Shown: piece after piece, positions 55,275 to 64,000 of the stretch
How the letters are laid out: each line of letters begins with the position of its first letter
Numbering within the stretch: position 1 is the first letter of the stretch
Assembly (NCBI GenBank): GCA_029876055.1
Contig: CM056877.1
Coordinates: 62,001-126,000, forward strand
From: Madurella fahalii
Taxonomy: Eukaryota > Ascomycota > Sordariomycetes > Sordariales
Length of the DNA stretch: 64,000 nucleotides
Reading direction: 5' to 3'
Notes under the pieces: generated by a model
Told to the model about the DNA's origin: nothing
The model's input: the letters and a program-made list of their open reading frames with translations, nothing else
Database searches by the model: none
Translations under genes and position numbers: made by a program

Positions 55275-57374
55275 TCACGCGCCAGCTGCATACAAACCCT
55301 CCCACCTCTCTTCGACTCCGACGATGAGCTTCTTCGACGCATCAATTTCCTTGTCCAGTTCCTCAAGATTCCTTGTTAGAGTGCTGACTTCCTCGAACCT
55401 CCTGGCGCTCCGTGCGCGGTTGAGCATTTCTTGGACCATGAAGCGTTGTTCTTCTAGAACAATAAGCTTCTCGCGCGCCTCCTTTTCTTCTGTCTCGAGC
55501 GCCGAGACGGCGGTACTGACTTCACTGGCACCACCGAGGCTCGATGTTTCGGCATCAAAGCCTAGCGACTCGCCATTGCGCAGCGGCGAGGAATGCGATG
55601 AGCCGTTTGCGCCAGAGAGCAGCCGCCGCTGGCCAGAGCTGTGTGACTTGAGCATCGCCGGCACGCTCTTCAGGGGTATGAGATTTGCGTGCAGAAATGC
55701 AGATGCAGATGCATAGATAGCTTTTTGCAGACGGAGTTGCGTTGGACTGTCGGTTTTCATGTCGCGGATGCGCTTTGCGGCGACATCGTATTTGCCAAAC
55801 GCATCCGTGAGACGTTTGCGGATCTTGGCTGCCTCCTGAATCTGTGCGTGTGTGGGCGGGGGCTTGTCAATTCCTCTGCTCTCGTCAGGCGGCTGCAGAG
55901 CCAGGAGGGCTTTCTGGAACGTAGGCATCAGCATTTGAATGCCGCGCTCGAACTGCCGCAGTGTCTCGTAGGCGCGCTGATCGGGAGGCCGATGGCGAAT
56001 GGAGTCGGCAAAGTCCCTGTGGGAGAAGAGGGTGGATTTGCACTCGCAGCACATGCGGATATCTATGCCGATCTGTCCGTCCGCCGGCGCGATGGGCTTC
56101 TCGGTCGTTGGCAACGCCGTGGCTGTTGATAATCAGCAACTTGTCTCTCGCCATAACACGACGATACTTACGGCCCGCAACGTTGAGGCCGACCTCGCTC
56201 GAACAGTTCGTCGACGGGTCGGCGCAAACCACCCTACCGCATATCCTGCAGTGATGTCGCCGGAATGTCCAAGATCCAAACTCTTGCTTGCAAAAAGGGC
56301 ATTTAGAGACGGACGCATCGTCCTCCCATGTCACTACTGATTGCTCTATCACCTTCCTCTGGCTTCTCTGGCCCGCCAAGGGGGACAGAAGCCCCGGACT
56401 TACGGCCGTTTCCGGAGGAGCTTCTACCAGCAGCCGCGTCAACTTGGTTAGCCTCTTCTCCAGCCTCTGAACCTCCAGCCGATGTCGTTCCACTTTCTTG
56501 GCCCGTATCGCGGCAAAATCAGCCGTGTGATCCCGACACAGCCCATTATGGTCGTTGTATCCTTCCCTGGACTTGTAACAGGTCTCACAGACCCGACACC
56601 AGACGCCTCTGACGGGTTCGTGGTTGGCTGACCGCGAAAGCTTCATCTGATACATGGTGTGCTCTTCGCAGAACAGCCGCCCACATTTCCTGCAGTTCAC
56701 GCTGCCGGTGAGGGGACCCAACTTCCGCTCGCATGTCGGGTCGGTGCAGGGGTCGTTTCCCGTGGGCCGTTGCCAGTGTTTCCTCGTAACCAGCTCCTCT
56801 GGGTCGATGATCGTGTCGGCGACTCTTCCGGGGGCGGCCGCGACCGAGAGCGGTTGTGTTTCGTTCGACTCGAACACCTCCAGGCCGCGCAGCTTCTGGT
56901 TGATCAGGGAGAGGGGCTGGAATCGCTTTGCTTTGAGCACCTGCTTGTCGAACCACGATTTAACTTCGTCTTGTTCGGCCTCAGGCAGTTCCTGGTGGAC
57001 ATCATCGAGGTGTCTATTCAGTTGTAGCAGCGTCACCTGCAGCGCCCGTCAGTAGTAGTCGCCAATGATCTTCGTAGTCAACGCACCATCTCCTCCTCAC
57101 AAATCGGGCACACCAATTTACCTCCGAGCGAAGCGCCATTGGAGGGACCGGCGAGGCTGACATTAGAGGCAAGGTCTTGTGAGAAGTCGAGACGGGGGCT
57201 GGACGACAGTGGGGAGAGCGAATTTGGCGTCGAGTTTCGCGAGTGGAGGGATACGGTGCTGCTGTCGGAGGGAGCGAACGGGCTCACGGCTTGCTGGCCG
57301 AGAGACGATGGGGGAGGGGCGAGGCCCTTGCCACTGCCTAGGATCCTGCCGCCTCCCAGTTTCCGACCAGACAT
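55275..57374 (-). CDS. pep7: Pep7/Vac1 (rabenosyn-5-like) FYVE-domain vesicle tethering protein
   Basis: Acts in Golgi-to-endosome and vacuolar traffic by binding PtdIns3P and Rab5-type GTPases. Exons are 57374-57087, 57036-56172 and 56122-55275 (introns 50 and 49 bases), giving 666 residues. Order of parts: low-complexity N-terminus; a C2H2 finger (Cys89, Cys92, His105, His110) interrupted by intron 1; a first FYVE-like cysteine cluster (CTDPTCERK..CRKCGRLFCEEH); a coiled coil (about 275-305); a second FYVE with the diagnostic RRHHCRICGRVVC; then helical and coiled-coil C-terminus (LETEEKEAREKLIVLEEQ) of rabenosyn type. Two FYVE-type fingers after a C2H2 is the Vac1/Pep7 architecture. It diverges from Met8. 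Confidence 0.9.
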
Positions 57375-57799
57375 GGTCGTCGTCGGAGTCGTTGTTCCAA
57401 TCCGGTGCTATGACGCAGCTACCGACTGATGAAGGACTGCTATTCCGTGCTGGGTGCTGCCGGTCGAATAGACATGGTGGTTGTGCCGTTGATGGATGAG
57501 GCAGTGATGCGGCTGCCAAGGCGTGGAAAGCGGCCTTGTTGGCCAAGGCTGGACCGATCCAAATGTTTAGTGGGTCCTACTGTAGTGCTGTGCTGTGGAT
57601 AACAGCCCCAGCCTTATCGATAATTACCTGCACCCCCCACGAGGAGACCAATGTCCCGTCCAATCGCCGAACGCCGGCCGATGAGCCTCGTCCCCTTGCT
57701 CCAAGCTTTCCCATAACGCTTCCCAATCGGAATGACTCCCACCTCCACAAACACAGCGGCTATCAGGCCATTCCAACATTCACTCCGGCGAGAATAGGA
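57375..57799. other. divergent promoter, pep7 and met8
   Basis: 425 bases between divergent starts; no gene supported. Confidence 0.5.
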
Positions 57800-58632
57800 A
57801 TGACCGACACACCAAAGTTTTCCGAGGTGCAGGGCGGGGGGAGCCTGATCATTGCCTGGCAGATCAAGGACAAGAAGGTTCTGGTTGTTGGTGGCGGCGA
57901 GGTTGGTCTCTCCCCGATGGCCTGCGCGTCCTTCGCTGACGCAGCGTCACGATCTAGGTTGCGGCGGGCCGCATCTACCACTGCCTCAATGCCGACGCCA
58001 AGGTGACTGTCGTCTCCCCGGCCGCGCGACTCAACCCCGAGGTTGCGTACCGGGTCTCCCAAAAGCAAGTCGAACACATCGACCGCAATTTTGAACCCTC
58101 GGACCTCGATGGTGCCGACATGGTGTTGGTGGCCGTAGATGACCCCGCAGCATCGACGGCGATCTGGAAGCTGTGCAAGGAGCGGCGCATCCCCGCCAAC
58201 ATCGCCGACGTACCACCCGAGTGTGACTTTTACTTTGGTAGTGTCCACCGTGACGGCCCGCTGCAAATCATGGTCAGCACAAATGGCAAAGGTCCCCGGT
58301 TGGCGAGCATGATTCGAAAGTTCATCGCAAGGCAGCTGCCGCCGGATGCGGGCAGGGCCATCGAGGCGATTGGTCAGTTGCGCGTGAAGCTGCGTCAGAT
58401 TGCACCGCAGCCAGAGGATGGACCGAAGCGTATGGCATGGATGACGAAAGTTAGCGACGCTTACAGCTGGGACGAGATGTGCGGGCTATCCGAGGAGGAT
58501 ATGGGCAACCTCTTGCGGTTTTACGCTTCGGGTAAGGTCCCGACCCTGGACGTGCTAAAAACCATGCGCACCAACCCTGATATCGACCCGGACGTCTTTG
58601 ACGGGTCATTTGGGTTCAGTGTCGGCAGCTGA
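57800..58632 (+). CDS. met8: Met8-type siroheme synthase (precorrin-2 dehydrogenase / ferrochelatase)
   Basis: Oxidises precorrin-2 to sirohydrochlorin with NAD and inserts iron to make siroheme, the cofactor of sulfite and nitrite reductases. Exons are 57800-57901 and 57958-58632 (56-base intron, phase 0), giving 258 residues. The NAD fold reads VLVVGGGE-VAAGRIYHCLNADAKVTVVSP across the splice. The DDPAASTAIWKLCKERRIPANIADVP and CDFYFGSV segments and the NGKGPRLASMIRKFI helix are characteristic. Length matches the yeast type that lacks the methyltransferase domain. The gene stands among unrelated housekeeping genes. Confidence 0.92.
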
Positions 58633-58969
58633 TCTGTTGCATACTGCCTGATAACCGAGGCGTTGAAGCGTGTCATATACTACGGCAGTCTACAAGAATA
58701 GTGAGACTTAAGAGTGCATTACACAGCCATAACGCAAAGCTAAAATCAACTGTGCCGTAAACTTTCCTATAGTGACATGATTTGCAGAACCCTCGGGCCA
58801 CTGGTACATGCAACAGTGTCATTCCCAAGGAGACACCCGCCGCCTCATCTCTCTATCCCAACGCCTGAAAACAACTGAGACTAAACCAACAGGTATCGTA
58901 AATCCTAAGAGGACAACAAATGCAGATACTCATATGCCGCCGTGAACAGGGTGAAAGACGAATAAACAG
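58633..58969. other. intergenic, convergent 3' ends
   Basis: 337 bases between the convergent ends of met8 and the MBF-factor gene; nothing supported. Confidence 0.5.
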
Positions 58970-61726
58970 TTAGCCCAACGCAACATCCTCAACACCACCC
59001 AAGAATCTCCGGACCCTCCCAATTTCTAACTCGCCCTTCTCCGACTCGACCGCCCTCGTCAGTGTGTCAAGCAGCGTGTCGAGCTCTGATTCGGGCCGGC
59101 GTGTGCAGAGCCCCACGAGCCGGCGATACTTGAGCTCTCTCTCCTTGCTCCGCGCCTGCAGCGCTCCGACGGCTTGGCGCGTTTGGAATGAGCGCTCGCG
59201 AAGCGCCTTGATCCGCGCTCGGAGGACGGTCACACCTGGTAATCTCGCTGCAACATCCCGATTCGAATTCAAATCGTGCCCATTGACCGGCGGCGTCGCC
59301 GTTTGTGCCTTGGGTGCTGCAAGGGCTTTTAGGTCCGCCTCAAGTTCCATCTCCCACGAACTCGCGCTCACCACATCTAGACGACCATGACGTTGTTCCA
59401 GCTGAAGCAGCTGGTATTCTTCCTCCTCACACGCCTTGGTGAGATTGACCACTTTCTGCCGGGCGAGCTGCTGTGCCTTGAGCTTTTCTTGCAGCGTCTC
59501 GAGCGTGCGGCGCGCCTCCCCGACTTGTGCCGACGTAGTCCGAAGCGAGTTGTGCAATGAGTCAATGGCCTCCTGTTTCTTTTTGAGCTCGTTCTGAAAA
59601 AGAGAAGACGACTCTCCGATAAGGTGGGTAATGGCTACGCAAATGTCAGTCTTGGCTTGAGGGATGCACGTCCCAGATACTTACCGTTCACAACCTCGTC
59701 GCTGTTTTCCCTGCTCTTCTGGCTTGACCCTTGGGTGGCGCCGTTTCTTTCCGCCGCATCCCCATTCACATGATCCTCGGCCTCTACACCGATCCCAAAG
59801 TCCAGAGGTCTGAGACCCGACCGGTTGGCGATGTTGGGGTCCGCGCCGACCTCGAGAAGCTGTGAAATGATGCTGCGGTTGCCAATCCTCGCTGCAATGT
59901 TCAGTGCGGTATCGCCGCTGCTGTCCTGTGCGTTGACAATCTCGCTCATGAACCGACCAATGCCCATCTTTGCCGGCGGCGTGATTCCGTTGCTACCGGG
60001 AATGTTCTGACTGCTCGGGGCGCTCCCCTGTCGCACGACCCATTCTAGCAAACTCTCGAGATAGTACCGACTCGCGCTATTCCTCCCCTTCACTGCACTG
60101 GTCACGGCAATGTGATGTAGCACGGTCCGACCCTTGTCGTCCCTCACATCGATGGTACCGCCGAGCACGTCGAGCAACTCGGGGAATGAGTTGAGGTCCA
60201 TTGAATTGGTCACCACGCAAGCCCGCATCAGAGCTGTTTCTCCCGACGCGTTCACGCGGAATGGGCTTGCACCCGCTTCGATTAAGGCGCGGAGGAGAGG
60301 CATGCGCGAGAGGGTCGCGGCCCAGTGCAAGGCTGTGTGGCTCTGCGTGTCGATCGGGGCATCCAGTTCCTGGGGAATCATATTGCGGAGAACATTCTTT
60401 TTCGCCTCGTCCGGGCCATTGGGCTCCATAAAGAGCCCCATGAGCATGCTCCGCTTCGCTTCAGCCTCGGGTGACATCTCATACGGGAGCGGCCGGAGCG
60501 GGCCAGGACCGTAGGTCGGTTCGGATTCGACATTGAGGCCCGCCTGGGAGTAGATGAACGACTCGTTCGGTTCTGTTGGCGAGCCGGGAAAGTTGGCCCC
60601 GTACGCGTCGACCTGAGGATAGGTCGGTGTTAGACCACCAAAACTATTAGCCGGTGTAAGGACTCTTTGTCGTTTGCGCGGAGGTTGTTCCGGGCCATCG
60701 GCAGCTTGGGTAGTCTGAGAGCCAAACGCGGAGTCTGCGTGCCCGTAATCAGAGACGAAGCTCTGCTGCGAGTTGGGCGGGAAATCGTTCTCCTGCGTCG
60801 AGGACTGGCGGTTGAAGCTGGGCGCTCGGGTGGGACCACTGCGGTTCCTCGGCCCCGGAGAGTCGAACCGGGCCTTGCTAATGGCGTTAATGGCATGGGA
60901 TGCCGTTGAGGAGATGTTCTTGAAGAAAGTCCCGGAAAAGCCATTGGCGCGGTTTTCTTGCGAGCTTGCATTGTACATGCGCTTCCTCTGTGCAGCCATG
61001 GCCTGCTCCTTGGTCGGGGTGTCGACGTCACCGCTTCCCTCCTGGCCCCGGTTGTGAGTAAGGAGCTTCGTCAAAATCTCCTCGACGCCGTACTGGCGGC
61101 AGACTTCGAGGCCGCGATCAAAGGGGATCCAGGTACCCTGGTATTTGCCGTATCCGCCCTGCACCTTCTCGTGCTCGCCCGTCTGGATCTCCTTCTCAAG
61201 AATTTTGGTCCGACGACCCTTGTCGACGCCCGCGACCTTGAGAATTTGTGTTGCGTTGAGCCAGCCGTCGGTCTGGCGCCGCATGACTGCGACGCTGTTG
61301 ACCTCCATTTCGTAAACATTAACACCCGAGTAGACGGCCTGTAAAACATGTTAGTGGCATAACAGGCGCATAACTTCCTTGAGCACACACCGAATAGATT
61401 GGCATGACGTGATCGTTTGGCGCCCTCTGAGGCATATCGGTGTATTGCCGGTATGAAGACGGCATGCCTGATGTTTGGGAGGACGGTTGGCTCATGGAGA
61501 AGGACTGTTGAGAGGAGGGCTGTGGCTGCTGTGGCTGCTGCTGCGCGCCAGGACCCAATTGCGGCGGTTGCATGCTGGGCAAATCACCCGGCAGAAGATT
61601 TGTGTTGACGGTGGGTTGAGCCGACAGCGCGGGAGCCGGAGTGATCGGACTATCCCCGGAGGACGATGCGCAAGTGCGGTGAGGAGCAGGGTTGGAAACA
61701 GAGGCGGTAACAGAATTCGAGGCCAT
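58970..61726 (-). CDS. mbp1: MBP1/Res-type MBF cell-cycle transcription factor (APSES + ankyrin)
   Basis: DNA-binding subunit of the G1/S transcription complex, which binds MCB-type ACGCGT elements. Exons are 61726-61391, 61338-59685 and 59634-58970 (introns 52 and 50 bases), giving 884 residues. A Gln/Pro/Ser-rich N-terminus (1-105) precedes the APSES/KilA-N domain (about 108-210), which starts AVYSGVNVYEMEVN and continues MRRQTDGWLNATQILKVAG and GGYGKYQGTWIPFDRG. Ankyrin repeats follow at about 440-660 (HTALHWAATLSRMPLLRALIEAGA; GDTALNIAARIGN). The C-terminus (about 680-870) is a long coiled coil for pairing with Swi6-like partners, on the last exon. The long N-terminal extension is unusual compared with yeast Mbp1, whose APSES domain is right at the N-terminus; the intron just before the domain supports it. 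The gene diverges from the LYR gene. Confidence 0.92.
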
Positions 61727-62329
61727 TCAACAATCCATCGAGAAGACCAGGCGTTCGTAGCGAGACGGGCGGAAATGCGATATTCACCGCTGGGTACGCA
61801 GACACCGCAAATGGATAATCGATACAAGCGCCAAATGATGAACGCAGACCACGGCGGGATGGCGTGTCGGCGGAGGTGAGAGTTCAGTGGCACGATTTCA
61901 AATGCGCCCCTGTGACCGTAACTGGAGCTGCAAAACCAATGCGTCGTAGTGGGCCGAGAAAATGCAGTCAGTCGGTGCTCGCCGAGTCGCTGCAGGAGAA
62001 AGCGTATTGTTGACGACAGCGAGTTGCCAAACGGCAAAACGGAGAATGACGCCTCGACCAGCCAGCCCAGTCTAAAGCCCGATGCCAATGACGAGCGCTC
62101 CCGGTTTGGAGTTCAATTAAAGGCACGGAGTGCAGACGTGTAATTTTCGTGTTTCTCGTGGTCGTGTCTCCAAGAGGCCTGGACGCGCGCGCCCTTCAAT
62201 TCCCGAAGCGAGGCGGGGCTGCTAAAGCACAGGCCACCACGGGGCCACCACGGGTCCACCAAGATTGATGCGACCAGCAAGTGCACGGACCTATCAATTT
62301 ACGCGACGCCAGAACCCTGCAATCAGAGG
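61727..62329. other. divergent promoter, mbp1 and LYR gene
   Basis: 603 bases. It includes a short direct repeat GCCACCACGGG (about 62234-62256) and CpG-rich ACGCG-type elements (62182 and 62297). No gene supported. Confidence 0.5.
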
Positions 62330-63484
62330 ATGCCAATGGCCACCGCGACGCTCAACAATGCGTTTGTGATGCCATCAACGGTTAGCAAGCCAAAATCCAC
62401 AATGTCGCGTCCGTTACGGCTTCCCCACCCCCAAACCACCTTGCACCTCTACCGACACCTCCTGCGCGAAGCTTCGTACCTACCTTTGCCTGCTCGGCCA
62501 TTCATCGACGCCCAGATCAAGGGGAATTTCCACAAGCACAAAGACCTTGACGATAGGTCGAAACGACGGATCAAGCAAGCGCACCATGACCTGCGCTACC
62601 TCCGGGCGGCCAACGCCGGCGACATCATGCGGATGCGCCGGGTATTGCTTCGGGCCTTCGGGCGTATCGGCCGTCGACGCCGCGAACTCGTGGCGAATCT
62701 AGTGCATCGCGAGATTCCCACAAATACCGAGGAGCTGCAGGAGTATGTTGTCAAGGCGAGTGTCATTGCCGCCGAGCGCCGTGAGATAGACTGGCTGGAT
62801 TCCTGGGACGTGGACAAACTCCGCACATTCGCACGGTCTCAGATCCAGACGTGTCTAGCCAACCCGCCAAAGGCGCCAATTACGTACACGCAGACCGTGC
62901 CAGAGAAGTTGATACCGGCTGAGAATTCCTGGGGCCGGCCATTCGTCCCCAAGGTCGCCCGGACGAAGCTGAAAAAGGTGTGGAAGGCGGTAGCGGACAA
63001 ATGCATGCCGCCGCTCCCCAAGGAGGAATGGGAGCGCCTAGGCAGGATTGCGGACAGCAAAGAGCCGGGTCCGGAATGGCTTCCCCGGCCGCGGCGACCC
63101 GTGGCACAGAGCGCATTGGGTGGACGAGAGGACTACACATGGAATTGGCAGCCGTACGCCACCAAACCGATTTCCGTCGTCGACCGGCCGGCTCGCAGGC
63201 GGAGCAAGCTGCTGAACGGGGTGGTGGACGACAACACACCGACCGGAGACCCTCAACCAGTCAACTACCAGAAATACACGCCGCGGTTATTGCGCCGTCT
63301 ATTTGCGGAGATTTGGCAGCTTACTTCGATCATCGAGAAGAAGCCGCATGGTCAGGGTTGGAACGTGACCTGGGGAAAACTGAGCTTCGACGTGCCGCCA
63401 GCCACCGCCAGGACCGCTGAATTTTTTGACCATACCCCGACGGGCGCGGTGCCGTCAGCAGAGGGCGGCGAGCAGACGCAATGA
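62330..63484 (+). CDS. LYR-motif (Complex1_LYR-like) mitochondrial-type protein
   Basis: A 384-residue single-exon protein. LYR at 40-42 within LHLYRHLLREASYLP marks the LYR family, small helical proteins that bind acyl-ACP and serve Fe-S cluster or respiratory-complex assembly in mitochondria. A second helix region (about 75-145, ending RRRRELVANLVHREI) completes the LYR fold. The C-terminal 230 residues are a fungal extension with Trp-rich stretches (ENSWGRPF, YTWNWQPY, HGQGWNVTWGK). Met25 (62402, MSRPLRLPHPQ) is an alternative start; the sequence does not decide. The long form (about four times a typical LYR protein) is known from fungi. Exact role unknown. Confidence 0.8.
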   Translation: MPMATATLNNAFVMPSTVSKPKSTMSRPLRLPHPQTTLHLYRHLLREASYLPLPARPFIDAQIKGNFHKHKDLDDRSKRRIKQAHHDLRYLRAANAGDIMRMRRVLLRAFGRIGRRRRELVANLVHREIPTNTEELQEYVVKASVIAAERREIDWLDSWDVDKLRTFARSQIQTCLANPPKAPITYTQTVPEKLIPAENSWGRPFVPKVARTKLKKVWKAVADKCMPPLPKEEWERLGRIADSKEPGPEWLPRPRRPVAQSALGGREDYTWNWQPYATKPISVVDRPARRRSKLLNGVVDDNTPTGDPQPVNYQKYTPRLLRRLFAEIWQLTSIIEKKPHGQGWNVTWGKLSFDVPPATARTAEFFDHTPTGAVPSAEGGEQTQ

Positions 63485-63652
63485 TGGATGCTATCGCCAT
63501 CCCTTCGACGGCATGTACCAAGAACCGCATTTTTGCGCGGGCACGAGGAACAGACCATCTGAGTGACTCAGCGGCATCACAGTTCGGAGCGGCCATGGGC
63601 ACACAATTCGTGTTATTTTATGCCTACCTGGCGCTCCCAATTAACCCCTGGC

Positions 63653-64000
63653 TCACTCCAACAGCGTTGCTAGCTTGGTCAAGCCTTCTCCATCGACACG
63701 CATGCCCACCCACTCGTTCATCTGCTTGGCACCGATGCTCTCATAGAACTTGATGGACGGCTCGTTCCATTTTAATACGCTCCACTCGAGCCTGCCGCCT
63801 TGTATAGCCACCACTTCTTTGGCAAGCTCAACCAGCAACCGCTTGCCGTAACCGCGCTTGCGCTCGCTCTGCCTGACATACAGGTCCTCCAAGTAGATAC
63901 CTGGCCTAGCGCGCCACGTGCTATAGTTGTAGAAGTACAGCGCGATGCCGGCAGGGACACCGGCGGGTGTGATCAGCATAAGACACCGTGCGGGCCTGGA
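63653..64000 (-). CDS. GNAT N-acetyltransferase, 5' end cut by window edge
   Basis: The C-terminal part (at least 115 residues) of a GCN5-related acetyltransferase that uses acetyl-CoA. The frame stays open to the right edge, so the N-terminus lies outside. Visible: YNYSTWRARPGIYLEDLYV (strands 3-4) and the acetyl-CoA loop RKRGYGKRLL (motif A, R-x-x-G-x-G), then the WNEPSIKFYESIGAK motif B. The sequence resembles the diamine (spermidine/spermine) acetyltransferase branch, with the typical YLEDLYV; other amine substrates are possible. It converges on the LYR gene. Confidence 0.88.
   Translation of the reverse strand, partial: SRPARCLMLITPAGVPAGIALYFYNYSTWRARPGIYLEDLYVRQSERKRGYGKRLLVELAKEVVAIQGGRLEWSVLKWNEPSIKFYESIGAKQMNEWVGMRVDGEGLTKLATLLE

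Noticed and set aside
1..64000. CRISPR arrays, bacterial operon features, rRNA genes
   Set aside because: None seen; gene structure is eukaryotic throughout.

Overview
The window reads as a piece of a filamentous ascomycete nuclear genome, most likely a Sordariomycete (Sordariales-like; inferred). Genes have GC-rich coding sequence, are split by short introns of 45-101 bases with GT..(CTAAC/CTAAT)..AG signals, and encode typical fungal families: DUF4360, a modin-like protein, a Zn2Cys6 regulator, an APSES/MBF factor, plant-cell-wall enzymes and an ATRIP/Rad26-type checkpoint protein. No rRNA, tRNA, CRISPR array or intact transposon was recognised. Exon borders were placed by hand from splice signals and frame continuity.

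Layout. 1-5.9 kb is gene-poor and holds a broken NACHT (STAND/NLR-like) gene. 5.9-11 kb: a cytochrome P450, a CE5 acetyl xylan esterase and a secreted DUF4360 protein. 12.6-27.2 kb is mostly housekeeping: an ADP-ribosylglycohydrolase-family protein, a SulP anion transporter with a STAS domain, a modin-like membrane protein, ATRIP/Rad26, CDP-diacylglycerol synthase, a 76-residue EF-hand-like protein whose first exon is only the ATG, and a peroxisomal 3-ketoacyl-CoA thiolase with a PTS2 signal. 28.3-34 kb has a carbohydrate theme: a GPI-type GH128 glucanase, a Dal5-like MFS transporter and an intracellular GH43 beta-xylosidase. 35-50 kb is accessory: a MARVEL protein with a probable frameshift, a secreted GMC oxidoreductase with an unusual active site and two GC-AG introns, two short-chain dehydrogenases, a Zn2Cys6 regulator, a secreted peptidyl-arginine deiminase with an EF-hand-like loop, and a secreted beta-lactamase-fold hydrolase. 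51.8-64 kb returns to core genes: a RING protein, a probable CENP-L/Fta1 kinetochore subunit, the FYVE protein Pep7/Vac1, Met8 (siroheme synthesis), an MBP1/Res-type cell-cycle factor, an LYR protein and a GNAT acetyltransferase cut by the window edge.

How they fit together. The CE5 esterase, GH43 xylosidase and MFS transporter would suit a saprotroph feeding on xylan. ATRIP, the MBF factor and CENP-L all serve the cell cycle and genome maintenance but are scattered and not co-ordinated as a unit. The stretch from the GMC oxidoreductase to the beta-lactamase-like hydrolase (37-50 kb) has oxidases, reductases, a regulator and two convergent secreted enzymes, but no polyketide or peptide synthase backbone; it is the best candidate here for an undescribed functional cluster, with the arginine deiminase its most distinctive member.
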